Assembly (NCBI GenBank): GCA_018873225.1
Contig: JAEILZ010000007.1
Location: forward strand, 3,968,001-4,032,000
DNA from: [Phialemoniopsis] sp. UDSM-2020
Lineage: Eukaryota; Ascomycota; Sordariomycetes; Thyridiales; Thyridiaceae
Length of the DNA: 64,000 nt
Direction: 5' to 3'
Shown: positions 33,075 through 44,897 of the stretch, piece after piece
Layout of the letters: every line of letters starts with the position of its first letter
Position numbering within the stretch: position 1 is the stretch's first letter
Made by a program: the position numbers and the translations under genes
The notes under the pieces: generated by a model
Database searches by the model: none
What the model was told of the DNA's origin: nothing
The model's input: only the letters and a program-made list of their open reading frames with translations

Positions 33075-33402
33075 GGTTATCGTTGCTGGAACCTAGTCAT
33101 GACTTGCTGAGGCAGCGAGATGACCCGCGAAATTGGTTAAGCTTTTAGCAGTGTAACTTTTAGCCGCTTAGCCGTGCCCAGCCTTTCGCCCCCCCGTGAC
33201 CAAATAGGGATCACGCTCGTATGATGGACAGACACTTACATCAAATACCTAGCGCCGCGATCGTTTCATTCACTAATCTAGTCCGGGCTTGACTCTCATT
33301 AAAGCATATATTGAGGCGTCTTCTCTTCTAAGAGAGGTGTTGTGCACCCTTCCAGTAATATCACATCATCCCACATCTTCAGCACTTCTCTCAGACTACA
33401 CC

Positions 33403-34798
33403 ATGGGTTCGGTAGACCCTCTCCCGCAGAGCAACATGGATGCCCCTCTGGACATCACAGTATTAGGGATGAATAGCGGAACATCAAGTAGGCAATCTAA
33501 AACCTACCGTCTCATCCAGATGTGGCTCCCTAACGTGTTCCGCAGTGGACGGTATTGACTGTGCGCTCTGCCGGTTTAGGCAGTCTTCTCCAAGCGCACC
33601 TATGCACTTTGAGCTGCTGCAATACGATGAAGTTCCTTTGGAGCCAAAGATCAAGAAGCGTGTCATGAACATGATCTTGCACAACTCAACTAGCCCGGAG
33701 GAACTGTCAGAAGTAAATGTGCTCCTGGGCGAGACATTCGCTGATGCGGTTGAGGTGTTTACAACCCAGCATGGAATTCCTCTTTCTTCAATCGACGCTA
33801 TTGGATCCCATGGACAGACAATATGGCTGCTGTCCATGCCGAACGAGACGCAGACAAGATCGGCTCTCACAATGGCGGAAGGATGCTTCATCGCCTCAAG
33901 AACAGGCATCACATGCGTAACGGACTTTCGTGTCTCGGACCAAGCCGCGGGACGTCAAGGCGCACCACTCATTGCCTTCTTCGACTCGCTCGTTTTGCAC
34001 CATCCCAACAAGTTCCGCGCATGCCAAAACATCGGAGGCATCGCCAATGTCTGTTTCATCCCGCCTGACGTCGATGGTGCTCTGAATCAAGAATTCTTCG
34101 ACTTCGACACGGGCCCTGGCAACGTGTTCATCGATGCCGCTGTGAGGTACTTCACCAATGCAGAGCGGGAGTACGACAAAGACGGCGAGATGGGCCGGGC
34201 CGGCAAGGTTGATCAGGAGATGGTTGATCATTTCCTTACCACCCACCCGTACTTCGCCCTCGACCCTCCGAAGACGACCGGTCGTGAGGTCTTCCGAGAT
34301 ACACTCGCCCATGAGATGATCGAGCGGGGCCTGAAGAAAGGCCTGACACCCAATGATATTGTTGCCACGATCACGCGTATAACAGCGCAGGCTATCGTTG
34401 AGCACTACCACCGCTATATGCCTAAGCAGTACGGACCGCTTGCCGAGATCTTCATGTGCGGTGGCGGTGCCAAGAACCCCAACATCACCAACTACATGCA
34501 ACAGGCGTTTCCGGATACCCGTATTGTCATGCTAGACGAGGCCGGCATCCCCGCAGATGCTAAGGAGGCCATCACGTTTGCATGGCAAGGTATGGACGCG
34601 ATCGTTGGCAGGAGCATAAACGTCCCCGATAGAGTTGAAACCCGCGCAGAATACGTTCTGGGCAAAGTAAGCCCAGGGAAGAATTACAGGCAGGTGATGA
34701 GGAAGGGCATGGAGTTTGGTGCTGGGCAAGACCATCTTCCTCCAGTGAGAGAATTGGTCAATTACGTGAACGGCAAGGTCTTCAATAACAAACAATAG
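33403..34798 (+). CDS. Levoglucosan kinase / AnmK-family anhydrosugar kinase
   Basis: Exons 33403-33487 and 33546-34798 give 445 residues. The enzyme uses water and ATP to open the 1,6-anhydro bridge and phosphorylate the sugar; fungal levoglucosan kinase gives glucose 6-phosphate, while bacterial AnmK acts on 1,6-anhydro-N-acetylmuramic acid. The intron interrupts the nucleotide-binding motif, and splicing restores GMNSGTSMDGIDCAL. Other family motifs are [41 protein letters not shown] with the expected catalytic Asp216, [21 protein letters not shown] and [11 protein letters not shown]. Length and motif order agree closely with the Lipomyces starkeyi enzyme (439 residues). The motifs favour levoglucosan over muramate: fungi lack peptidoglycan and the fungal-type KTTGREVF and [10 protein letters not shown] segments are present. 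No secretion signal, so it acts in the cytosol on sugar imported by the neighbouring transporter. Confidence 0.93.
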
Positions 34799-35459
34799 CT
34801 GTCTTGTGTTAGATGAGTAAATGGAAAGATACTGCATTGCATGGCAATCATCATGAACAACCATGTACTCTCTCCCACGAGCAACAAAGGCCCATCTCTG
34901 TGACGTACAATGCCAAGTTGCCATGATGATAGAGGGAATGCGGCTGTATACACAACGTCACTGCAGTCAGCCAAAGCTTCTCGGGTATGTGGTCATCCTT
35001 TGTCAGGGCCACCACGCCCCGGGGTTGCTGCATCGACTGCAGCCACGCCTAGGTGTTGCAGGCCTCGTGATCATATGCACCAGACCCGACACAGAACAGG
35101 CCAGCGAAGCCGGAGACCGACACTTGCACGTTGAGCACCAACAGACCGAGATTGGTGTTGTCGTCGACACCCTGGCATTGCTACATCGCCGGGGCAGGTG
35201 GGTCGGGGCGCACACACCACGCATGGGACAGCCAGTCAGCCGACTGGCATATGATCATGAAGGCGATTGTGCTTCTGGCTACATGCTGTTGATATCTGAT
35301 CAAGGCTAGCACCGGATTTAGTCATGATGACGGACTGGAGATGTGCGTAAACCATCCACTTATATGATGCCGGGACTGTGGAGGCCAAAAGCGATGTCGG
35401 GGTACCATCGCTTATGGGCAGCTGATTGGATCCCAGCAGCTCGGGCACGAAGTGATCCC
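34799..35459. other. Intergenic region after the kinase gene
   Basis: No convincing gene. The frames present are short and have unlikely composition. Confidence 0.45.
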
Positions 35460-36158
35460 ATGGCAAACCATCAGGCTTCAGCTGCCTCGCGGACGAAGTG
35501 TTTACCGTTGGCGGAGAAATCGCCGTATCCTGGCCTGTGCTCAGACAGAGATCAATCACGGAATGTAAGCTGAAGTGTACGTCGAGCAGCTGACGGTGGT
35601 GGGCGCTCAACAAAGAAACGACCCTGGTTCGTGATGTGGAACCCGTCCATGACGAGAGGTGTTGGTGGATGCCCTGGACCTTTTTTGCAACAATCAATCC
35701 GCGAGATGCCATAGGCTCGAGCTGTTCGGCCAATCCTGGCCAGCAAGATCTCGTAGGGCTGAGCGACCAGTGTGCTGGCAAGGATGTGGGCGATCTCTGG
35801 GCGCCTGTCACAGGGATCGCAGTTGTGGCCAGTGTCAGAATCCGGATCGATTGGCTCGACTGGCTCGGTGGGATCTCGTCGCTTGCGCGGGTCGCCGAAT
35901 GGGGTCAAAACAATGGCAATGAAACCTGGACAACGCGATTAGTTACTGCGGCCCCACGGCCGGTCCAGTAAAGGCCAGGAATTGGAGTGCCTGAACAAGA
36001 GTTAGCACGAAGGCACACCGCATCCCTCCAGCTGTACTCGATGACTGGCTTGGCCCCTTCTGGAAGCAGGCAAGTGGCCACAGCCAGTGAAAGAAACAAG
36101 GAGAAGAAGGCAAACAATACGCTGACTCTTGCAACTCGTAGCCGGCGAGAAAATTCAT
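35460..36158 (-). CDS. Possible small membrane protein, gene model uncertain
   Basis: The best block is a minus-strand frame at about 35935-35580 that starts hydrophobic (GFIAIVLTPFGDP) and continues with a charged, Pro-rich segment containing DTGHNCDPCDRRPEIAHIL. Upstream, frames starting at ATG 36158 or ATG 36117 encode a hydrophobic lead (FAFFSLFLSLAVATCLL) or a helix (FVLTLVQALQFLAF). A strong branch and acceptor pair (GTGCTAACTCTTGTTCAG) ends at 35992, and a second (TAACTAATCG then GTCCAG) ends near 35929. After 35577 a 46 bp GTACAC-CACAG intron could lead to a GYGDFSANGKHFV ending and a stop near 35457. I cannot settle the donors. The two hydrophobic stretches suggest a small integral-membrane protein of unknown role. 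Confidence 0.3.
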
Positions 36159-39100
36159 CTAGTTAAAGTGTGTAGCTTATTCCGTGCCCCGGGGCCCTCA
36201 ACAAGTACGAAGCTGAAAATTCGAGTTTGCCCCAGTGCCGCAGCGAATGACAGCGCTACGAGCGCATCTGCTCAGCTGTTTCGTGTCCAGAGTGGTGGCA
36301 AAAGGCCTCGTAATGGAGCCGAGCTCTAACTTGGACGGGCACTTTGGCCGATGGAAAGGATGACTGGTTTTGCTACCAAATTCGACAGAAGCAATGGGAT
36401 GGCAAAGTGCAATTCTTTCGGAGGCAGCGGGAACAGCCAGCCGGGCAGGTTTTCTGTCAATGACTGTTTTCTGCGAGCCGGCACTTATCCTCGGGTCATG
36501 ATGAGTCTCTTGGACAGTCTGTCCCATGGATGGCGCTGTGGGGTTCATGACCACGCTGTAACTAACCACTAACGCAACATCCTGCGACCCATCGATGTCA
36601 GCTACGCTACTTGCTGAAAGTCCTTACCTACTTGGTGAACCCCCAAGGAGACACGCGGGTTGCATGTGCCCATTCCAGTAGCGGCATGCACGTAAGCAAC
36701 AGGATCTATCAAACCTGCATCCTTCAGCTAGTTTTTTCTCGTGGGGTAGGTAGGTGAGGAGTTGCCTCTACAGCGTCATGTTGATGTCTGGCACGAGGTG
36801 CTAAAGCATCTTGGCACGTTGGGAGAGATCAGCGAGGCTTTCCCATGACTCCGAGTAGGCTCGCGCCTCTTTCCGAATCAGGCAAAAACAGCAGAAGAAT
36901 AAAAGCAAGAACTCACCAAAGATGAAGATCCGGCAAAGATGATTGACAGCGGGCACCAATACCTGGAGTTCTACTTACTCATTCCTACTGGCGGAGTAGT
37001 AGTCTAGACTGCACTTCAGACGGTCTTGTTCGACACCAGTTCAGTGATGTCCGCGACGCCCAAGAAATCTCCCATAAATAAATCCTGCGACGAGCCGGAG
37101 ATCCTTCTGCTGTTGACCAATGACTGGCTGTTGGGTGGTTCCGAGACTACTCAGCTGCCTGCAGCTCTAGATGGATGGCATGTCGGAAAGAGCATGGGAA
37201 TGATGATGCACAGCTTGCAGGTCCTTTCCCTGCAGCTCGTGCGCAGATGTCGTTCTACTTAACCCCCGCGACTTGAACTGCTTCCGATTCGCTTCGCACG
37301 AACACCGGTATCGTATAAATCTAAACAGCCCATCTTCTTTCCTATCATGGTAAACAAAAGCACATTGATACCAGCTTGAGCAGGGATCGGCCCTCTCCAG
37401 AAGAAAAAAAAATCTGGACCGTCTTGCAGGACGTGGGCGGCTGACCTGACTTCAGCTGAGAGTGCTGCCAAGAGCTGCTAATCAGGTTGTCCTGCCCGCC
37501 ATGATCTGCGCCCATGCATCGCCGTTTGGGCACTAAACACGCTTCGGTTTAGGGGCCTTGCTAGATATTCCAATCATGGCCAGAATCTCATGCGTCGCTA
37601 GGCGGAAAACGCCTGTTTTCTGGCCTGCATTCTACTTTGTACCTTTGGTGCAAGTCTGAAGCATGGTACTTACCCGAAACAAGCGACTGAGCCGCATGCC
37701 TTGCGTCTGGTCTGGGCAGATTCAGACTTTTCTCCCTGCATAACCATACTACATGTGGGCTCGGTCCCTCCTTCAGACCCTTGACCAACACGTCACAGGA
37801 TCCTTTTTTGGTCTTCTTTGTACATACATGGCAATGGACACTTGCAAAACGTGCTCCTCGCCCTAAACTCCACTTGGCCCTGGGGGGACACCGAAGAGCT
37901 TCCAGAAAACTTCCTCGGCTCATCATGTTTTTTTCTCTCTCTTCTAACTGTGCCCCCTTCGCACGCGCCGACGATCCGTAAAAGGACGATTCCCCTCTTC
38001 CAATGAATGTCCAGAAGCGGCATGGTCCAGAGTTCCTATGACTCGCTTCACATCCCATGTCCCTGCTTGCTCACTATGATGCCAATCGGGATCATGATGG
38101 CTCTCTTTTGGCAATGCCTTTGAGTGGGCATGAGAGGCGATTAGGTCGCTGGATCCGTTCCCAAGTGCCGCCAGGGCAAGCCCAGGTACCTCTTGGCTTC
38201 GTGAGACTCAGCCCCCTTCCATGCATCGACTCTCGTCTCTATCATTCTGGGCTGCGAAGAGACTGACCGCCATCATGTCTCCCCTCGTCCAAACTTGCTC
38301 CAAGTCAGTGGTGCTGACAGGCCTAGTGGTGGCGGGTTAGGCACCCTGGCTCGTTTGTGTTAGCGCCAGCCCTGTCGTGACGAGGCGAGCTGACTGAAGT
38401 TTGGCTTTGTCATGTCCAGAGAGAGAAAGTTTTGGCATGCTTCCCGTACACAGGGATACGATACGGTATCTCCCTTTCGAGGTCAGGTCGTCCGTGCAAA
38501 GCAAGCTGCGTCGCGCGTGTACGCGAGCAAGATTGCCGCCACACCCTCGACTCAATCCACCCCCTTTTGGCGCACCCCTCAAATCATTGCTGGCTGCAAA
38601 ACCCATCACACCCTCATCGTTATGCACGACTCAGGTCGTTGGGAATATAAGGGAGGTCGCATTCTTTTTTTTCTCATGGCGATAACTCTCCCTCTCCTTT
38701 GAGCAGTCTCGAACTTTGTCTGGATTTTTGGAGTCATTCTTCCCAGCAACGTTGGCTAAGCAGGATACACGCACGACCTTGGTCATTCGCGTAGGTGTTG
38801 CCCTCCCCTGAGTCTGCTTACACCTGAAATACCTACTCGCTTTTCTGTGCCCATCATCTACTTCCCTGCAACGCCGCTTAGTGTCTGGTTTTAACAAGCT
38901 TTATTTTTTCAGCTACCCGAGTTGGGAACTCGTCTTTCATGACACGGCAGAGAGTCGAGGCCACTCCCACCTCCTCTCGCATCCCGCGCCTCTCCACCAT
39001 CCAGCGCCCGAGCTAGCTGTGTGAATCTGGAATAGCTCGGCCCTCAGGATCCAGACAGAACATTGAACTTTGTGCATGTCTACTCAGCTGCTTCTTTTTG

Positions 39101-39316
39101 CAACGATCTGCGCAGGATTTGCTCCTTGGCTCTAGAGAGTGAGTGAGAGGGTGTGGATTTGGGCGCGCGCTGGGAGGCGATTGTTCACGGGCCAACACCG
39201 GTGTCACTACCCAACCCCAGGCATCGCGGCGGCCCCCAATCGCGACTTTGCTGACGGGCTTCTCGTGCAAGAGAGCCACAGCGTACTCTGGCAACCGGTC
39301 TACATAAGTGATCGAG
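36159..39316. other. Gene-poor region, 3.2 kb
   Basis: No frame is convincing on either strand. The last 400 bp before 39317 are C/T-rich and probably the leader of the next gene. An A8 run lies near 37410 and a T-rich run near 37925. Confidence 0.5.
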
Positions 39317-40516
39317 ATGCCAGCCATTGAAGAGCAATTACAGCTGCCAAAACACACTGTAACTGTGACCTCACCACCACCGTCTGGTCGTCTCGCTGCT
39401 CTTGCTCCCCATGCCTTCAGCCTGTCACTCGTCTCGTTCGGCCTCATCATCGTCATCATCATTCTCATCCCGCTCATCGCAGCCAGGCGCATCTTGGCCA
39501 GTCATTCTTCTCGGTCTTTGGCCAGCAGAAACAGATTTTCCCGGAAGGATTACGATCAAACCACCTTAGCGCGTCCTAGTGGATTTGCGCCAGGGGACAG
39601 GGTTCTTCTGGGGGACCGTAAGCATCGGCAGGTTATTTGGATGGCGGCTTCGGATTCAACCATGGGAGGGTCACGTGGAGTCAGCAGTGATGACCCTGCG
39701 GCCATCTTAAGGACTCAAGCACCCACCACGCCCAGGGACGAGCTGAGATGCCCCGGCTCCCCCCCTGCAACAACCGATTCTGATCACACCGATGGAGCCG
39801 CTGCGCAAGACCCAACAATGGATGGCGAAGGCTGGTCCGGCATGCACACAGAAGCGGTAGAAAACACGCCGTCCTACGCCGGCGGCGTCGAGGCCGTTTT
39901 CAAGGGCCACCGGGCCGCCAGGGATGTCTCAATGCCCAGGCAGTTCATATATCGGCCGTTTCCGATGCCTCCCCCCTTTACTCCTCCGACCTTTGTTGAT
40001 ACTAGTGCCGCTAGCGGTCCCTATCCAGCAGGGTCTAGCTCCTCGGAATCATCGGAATACCATTCAAATATCCCCCCTTCCCTCACACACCAGCACAACG
40101 CGGACGGCATGCCTTCCTCATCTTCGTCCGCTGACAGGGGTGAGATGCCCTCTCTTCCCAGAAGGCGGAGCTATACGAAAGCGATCCCGATCAACATTAC
40201 CATGCCTACGACCAGAGATCCAGATCAGATGGCTGCAGAGGCTTCATATCCCAACTTTGCTCCTGCTTCGTACCCCCCGCGCTCCCCGCTGATGCCGCCG
40301 CCGCCGCCAGGGCTTCATACTGCTGGACATCACGAAGATGAAGATCCCCCAAGACACATTGATGTCCACGGAGAGATCATATCGTCGCTGGACGAAAATG
40401 GCGTCGGCTGGACACGTCATACTAGGATTTATGGCGGCGGCCCATGCCTGGCTTGCGAGGCCGCTGGTGGCGGCGGCTTCTACGGAGCTACTGTACCCCC
40501 GGAGCACCGGCGTTAG
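39317..40516 (+). CDS. Single-pass membrane protein with conserved C-terminal cysteine motif, function unknown
   Basis: A single exon of 399 residues from the ATG at 39317. A hydrophilic N-terminus of about 30 residues is followed by one strong transmembrane helix (about residues 35-57, LVSFGLIIVIIILIPLIAA), then a long disordered part rich in Ser, Pro and acidic residues, including a poly-Pro run near residue 335. The end is ordered and Gly-rich: GVGWTRHTRIYGGGPCLAC then GGGGFYGATV. This ending, with a CxxC pair, is the part I would expect to be conserved in relatives; I do not know its role. No signal peptide is evident before the helix, so the orientation is uncertain. Confidence 0.75.
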   Translation: MPAIEEQLQLPKHTVTVTSPPPSGRLAALAPHAFSLSLVSFGLIIVIIILIPLIAARRILASHSSRSLASRNRFSRKDYDQTTLARPSGFAPGDRVLLGDRKHRQVIWMAASDSTMGGSRGVSSDDPAAILRTQAPTTPRDELRCPGSPPATTDSDHTDGAAAQDPTMDGEGWSGMHTEAVENTPSYAGGVEAVFKGHRAARDVSMPRQFIYRPFPMPPPFTPPTFVDTSAASGPYPAGSSSSESSEYHSNIPPSLTHQHNADGMPSSSSSADRGEMPSLPRRRSYTKAIPINITMPTTRDPDQMAAEASYPNFAPASYPPRSPLMPPPPPGLHTAGHHEDEDPPRHIDVHGEIISSLDENGVGWTRHTRIYGGGPCLACEAAGGGGFYGATVPPEHRR

Positions 40517-42246
40517 GCAAAGAACCGCCATGGCTGAGAGTTGCCTTACTCAGCAGGCTTATTCAGGACTGCCTTCCGAGCCGAACAGGCTCTTTTCAAA
40601 CCCGTTACTGACTGTGTCGGTCAGCACCCCTATCTGGTGGGTAGCCGATGTCCCGTCAGCTTCACGACGACAAGGGTGACGCACTGAGGGCATATCTAAT
40701 GGCGTTGCCCACTTTGGCATCTGAAACACAAGAAATGAAAACCCGGCTCCTGGATGGCTGGAGCATCATTGGATCTGGCATTCACTTTATCATCTTGGCG
40801 TTTGGGTGCTCCCATCGTCTTACGAATATTACGAACCATGTTATGTTTATGAATCATCTTTATAGGAGGGTAGTTGGAGAAAACATGTAGCGATATGAAT
40901 GACGTCTTTGAAATCCTTGGTCACTTGTCTTGTAAATCGAGACCAAATAGCGGCAGTCAGACGCACGGCACGCAAAAGACCATTGTCGAAACAAGCTACC
41001 CGTTTTGCGTACGTCTGCGACCGGCTTCTGACCCTTTTCTGTTGCTGCAATCACACCAGGCATGGCTAGCCAGCCATCCCTGTCCAGATGTCAGACTCGA
41101 ACTTATGAGTCCGGGGCCATCGCCGATGGCCTCACGTCATGCTAGCCCCCCTTGAATATGTGGAGCTCTTTGGCCAGCTGGCATATACGAAGATGGCGAG
41201 GGTCACAAGCGACCATAAAGCAATGTTTGGGGTGTAAGAGGGACTGGCGTTCTGCAGGACCACATCATTCCCTTCCCCATATCAACAGCCACAGGAAGAA
41301 TTTGCAACGTGGCAGCCTAGGAGATATCTCACATTCTGGGTAGGCTAATGGTCGTGGCCATGGCTCTGACTAGCGATTTCGAGCTGTGGTTGGCCCATTT
41401 GAGTCCCGATTGCAAGTCAAACCCCCTGAAATCTTGGGATGCTTGAGAAAGCTCCTAGAGAATGGACTTTTGTTGGCGTAGCCTATGTTCATCATGCTAC
41501 TCGGAGCACGGCTCAACACTTTAGGCGGGCCGGGTCCTCTTGGTGTCCGAAGCTTATCCGCTCATTTTCTTTGAGGCTACCTGTATGGTAGGATTGTACC
41601 GTGGAAGGTCAATGGTAATCTAGGTGCCATGTTATGGCATGAAAGGGTGCCCCCGAGGCCAAGGCAGGCAGGTGTCCTCTGAAAGCGCTTAATGAATTAC
41701 AAGCACTGGGATCTCCAAAGACTCTTCCACGTGATGAACGGGCGGTGGTGCTGCAAGTGCCGTCCAATTTATCTAGGATGTCTCTAGACTTGAATTCAAG
41801 GAAGCTGGTCTTTCGTACTGAGATTGTAATTTGATGAACCAATTTAGGTAAGAGCGTCTGCTGTAAGACTGGCCCCGTGTTGATGAGGTGCTGACAGGTC
41901 AACTGTGCTTGTCTTGTTCGAGATTAGCATACTTCATCTGAGTAATCTCCTTGACTAGACTACGGACTACTACCGTATCGAGAATGGGTTCGGCCAAAGC
42001 AGCCGAATGTACAATACGAAGACAAAGCTTGTAAGTGCTGGGAATTCCGTCCCCGCATAAGCAAGCTAATGACTTGTCAAGCAACGCAGCAACTCTGTCA
42101 ATCTGGTGTGAACTGGATTCAACCGTAGCGTGACAATAAATGGCTGAAACGTGCAAATCATGCAAGTTCTATTATGACTATTGGAAATATCACATGTGGT
42201 GTATTTCAGAGCTGAAGTGTGCAGGAAGCCGATGGCATTTGGGTAT
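40517..42246. other. Intergenic region, 1.7 kb
   Basis: Lies between the 3' ends of two convergent genes. No coding sequence or repeat stands out. Confidence 0.5.
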
Positions 42247-44478
42247 CTAAGTCAAATGGAACCCAGGGTTCACAATATCACTCCACTGCGGGAGGAAGAG
42301 CATCTCTGACATCTCAGAATCGCTGAACTGCACGACATCACCTGGGCTGTTGCTCTCATTGCCAGGCCAGCAAGGTGCAAAAAGGCCCCATTGACGTAAA
42401 CGCTGTGGCGACATTGGTAGCCTCTCAGCCGACTGAAAGCCGTGATCATTCGCCGCACCCATAGATGCCGCAGGTGTTTCCAAAGGGAACGAGTTGTCAT
42501 TTCGAGCCAAAGCAGAACCTTCGGCAGGATTAAGAGCGGCTTCTTTGGCGACAACAGCCTTCTGGCGCAGAAGCGCCAGACATCGCCAGATACTGCTTCC
42601 TCCAGCATTATCGGCCTGTAGCGGGCCCCTGGAAGAAAATTGCGTGCCGGAAAGCACTTCGAAGTATCGGTCCGCGGCAGCCCAGCCCTGCTCAGACTCA
42701 GGAGTCAAGGGGAACGCACAGAGATAGCGCATCACATATGCGAGGGCAAACCACTGCGGATAAGTTCGGAATAACCAGGCAAAACGCTGCGATGTTTCGC
42801 CACTGACTATCTTGTAGCTGCTCTGAAGGGTCAGGCATGCTGCCAAGAAGCTTGATTTTACGAGTCCATCTGGAACACTGGCCGTGTCTGTGCCGTGCTC
42901 ACGTAACTGCAGTGCAAATCGCATCTTGAGAAAAGCTGTTTGAAAGTGGGTGTAGGCTGATTGCTGGAGATCCGAGGTGCCAAGGTCTGGAAAGAACTCA
43001 GCATGTACTGCTTGCTCCTCTTCTTCCAAAAGCTTCCGCTTTTCCAGTACCTCTCCAGCGACCTCGGACTCATCAGTCGATCTGGATCCGGGAACTGCCA
43101 GGACCAGCCGCGTCAACTTGATTTGAAGAAGAGAGAACGACATCTGGGTCCATGTGTGTGGTTCGACCGGTAAGCATACCATGTCAGGGTAGAGATGGTC
43201 GTCATCTACGTTGAGAGGTGGCCGCAGATCCTGTACCAGGGTGTCAACACAATGCTCGAAGCCGTGGTCCTCGGGAGCACGGGAGTCGAGCAGACACAGG
43301 TGCCACCAAAGTCGGAGCCGGAATTCTGCTTCGAAAGGGCTTAGATGAAACGATGACCCATCCCGGTGAAGGCCGATAGATTGTGCTAGCCGGATGGCCG
43401 TTCCTATGAGGACCCATACCGCGCGGCTCATGTCATGTACTCGTACACTCGTCTACAGAAGTATCAGAGCCCTTGCTCGAGTTTGGCACGCTTGTTGGAG
43501 AACTTACTGCAAATATTGCAATGGCTTGGAGCGCACGAACGTCCGGCTTGCTCACAATGTTACCCTCAACAAGTGCCTGGTTTACCCCAGTCCGAAACCT
43601 ATGCAGCAGCAACTGCCTGTCCTCCGAACAAATCTTAGATACTTGATTGTCATCTAGACTAGTTACCGCAGCGAAGTAGACAGCAAATCCCAGGGCAGTA
43701 AGGGACTGGTCGGCTTGTTTCGGGTTGGTGACCAAACTGATGATTGCAGACTGCACAGTTGGGATATGAAGAATCTTGACCACAGGATCCACATTCTCAA
43801 CGAACGCCGACCATAAATGGAGAGCAAGTGGCGGATCAGGAAGTAGCGACAGTAAAGTTCCGCAGTTGTCATTATCGCTGGCTACGGGCCCGATCCCCAA
43901 TAGAGGGAGGTCGCTTGCCGGGCTGGGGATGGTTGACTGCACGTGCGTCTGGGAAGTATCCATCATTTTTTCCTGTATGTCCGTCAGTGTCCTCGTTTGT
44001 GGTTTGAATAATCTGAATTTCCCTTTACATCTTGGAAAAGATCCAAAAGCACCCTGTTGTTTACGTAGTGGACGTTGCTTCCATCTTTGAGCAAGGCTTC
44101 GAACTGTGTTGGATGAGGCGCAGACTGGCGTGCATTCTGGCCACGTCTTGAAATTGCGCGGCGATCTGGTGATTTGTTCTGTTCGGCAGTCAAAGACGCC
44201 TCTGTCTGTTGTTTATTCAGAACCGCCGCCAAAGTTGATTCGAGCCGGATGAGCCGATCAGACATTTCTTGCAGCGAAACCTTGTTGGTAGGATCTCGTC
44301 TGGACCGGCTTGGATAGGTACATTGCCATTGAGCTCGAGCACATTGAGAGCAAGGCGATCGCTTATCGCATCGTACCTTTCGCGCGTGGCAGTTGGAACA
44401 TGACCGACTGACCCGAGGCGCCTCCTCCTTCCCAGACTGGTCTTTGTCCACAACAGGAGCGGTACTATGAGCGGCCAT
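42247..44478 (-). CDS. Zn2Cys6 fungal-specific transcription factor
   Basis: Exons 44478-44029, 43972-43508 and 43452-42247 give 706 residues. The zinc cluster uses Cys27, 30, 37, 43, 46 and 53 (SCSNCHARKVRC then PCSQC). A short coiled-coil follows (MSDRLIRLESTLAAVLNKQQ), suggesting dimer binding. The fungal_trans domain covers about residues 200-560, with LWSAFVENVDPVVKILHIP, the SRAVWVLIGTAIRLAQSIGLHRDG helix and FRLRLWWHLCLLDSRAPEDHG, the last being characteristic of one large fungal subfamily. The introns fall inside conserved blocks and both restore them. It is transcribed divergently from the monocarboxylate-type transporter with 419 bp between starts, the usual layout for a pathway-specific regulator and its transporter. 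Confidence 0.92.
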
Positions 44479-44897
44479 GGACGCGAGAGGGGGTTGCAGA
44501 AGACCGTCTAGTTTGTGAAGACGAAATACAAAGTAGAACCTGCTTCCGCGACTGGAGATAATGATGACAGTCAGGGCACATACTTTGATGCTGCCGGGCT
44601 CAGTCCGGAGATAAAGGGAAATTGTGGATCATGATGTCGTAGTCAAACCACGCACACCAATGAGAACAAATAGCTCGGTGTTCCGGCGCCGAGCTTGTCC
44701 GAGCGTCAGTTGCCATCTTTGGGCTTGCACCAGTGACGATGGGGATGCCAGCTATCTCGGCTTGGTCGTCGACCGAAGTTGTCGTGTATGTTTACACATA
44801 TATAATAGTATGTTTGACCTCGATTTAGTATCGACAATAATACTATGCAAAATACAAATATTGAAGTTTACAGTGATTGGACAACACGGCGGACAAC
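44479..44897. promoter_or_regulatory. Shared promoter region of Zn2Cys6 factor and transporter
   Basis: This 419 bp contains CGG-N7-CCG at 44595-44607, a possible Zn2Cys6 dimer site, and CATATATAATAG about 95 bp before the transporter start, a TATA-like box. Confidence 0.4.

Larger units (their letters stand above)
32738..33402. promoter_or_regulatory. Shared control region of sugar transporter and levoglucosan kinase
   Basis: This 665 bp lies between two divergent start codons. It contains two CreA/CRE-1-like boxes (32985-32990 and 33003-33008), three tandem GCTTAA 8-mers (33051-33074) and AT-rich core-promoter sequence on each side. Joint induction by substrate and repression by glucose is an inference from these motifs. 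Confidence 0.5.

Noticed and set aside
33403..34798. Kinase as a recent bacterial AnmK acquisition
   Set aside because: It has a normal fungal intron within the nucleotide-binding motif, base composition like its neighbours and fungal-type levoglucosan kinase segments. Old transfer cannot be excluded, but there is no sign of a recent one.
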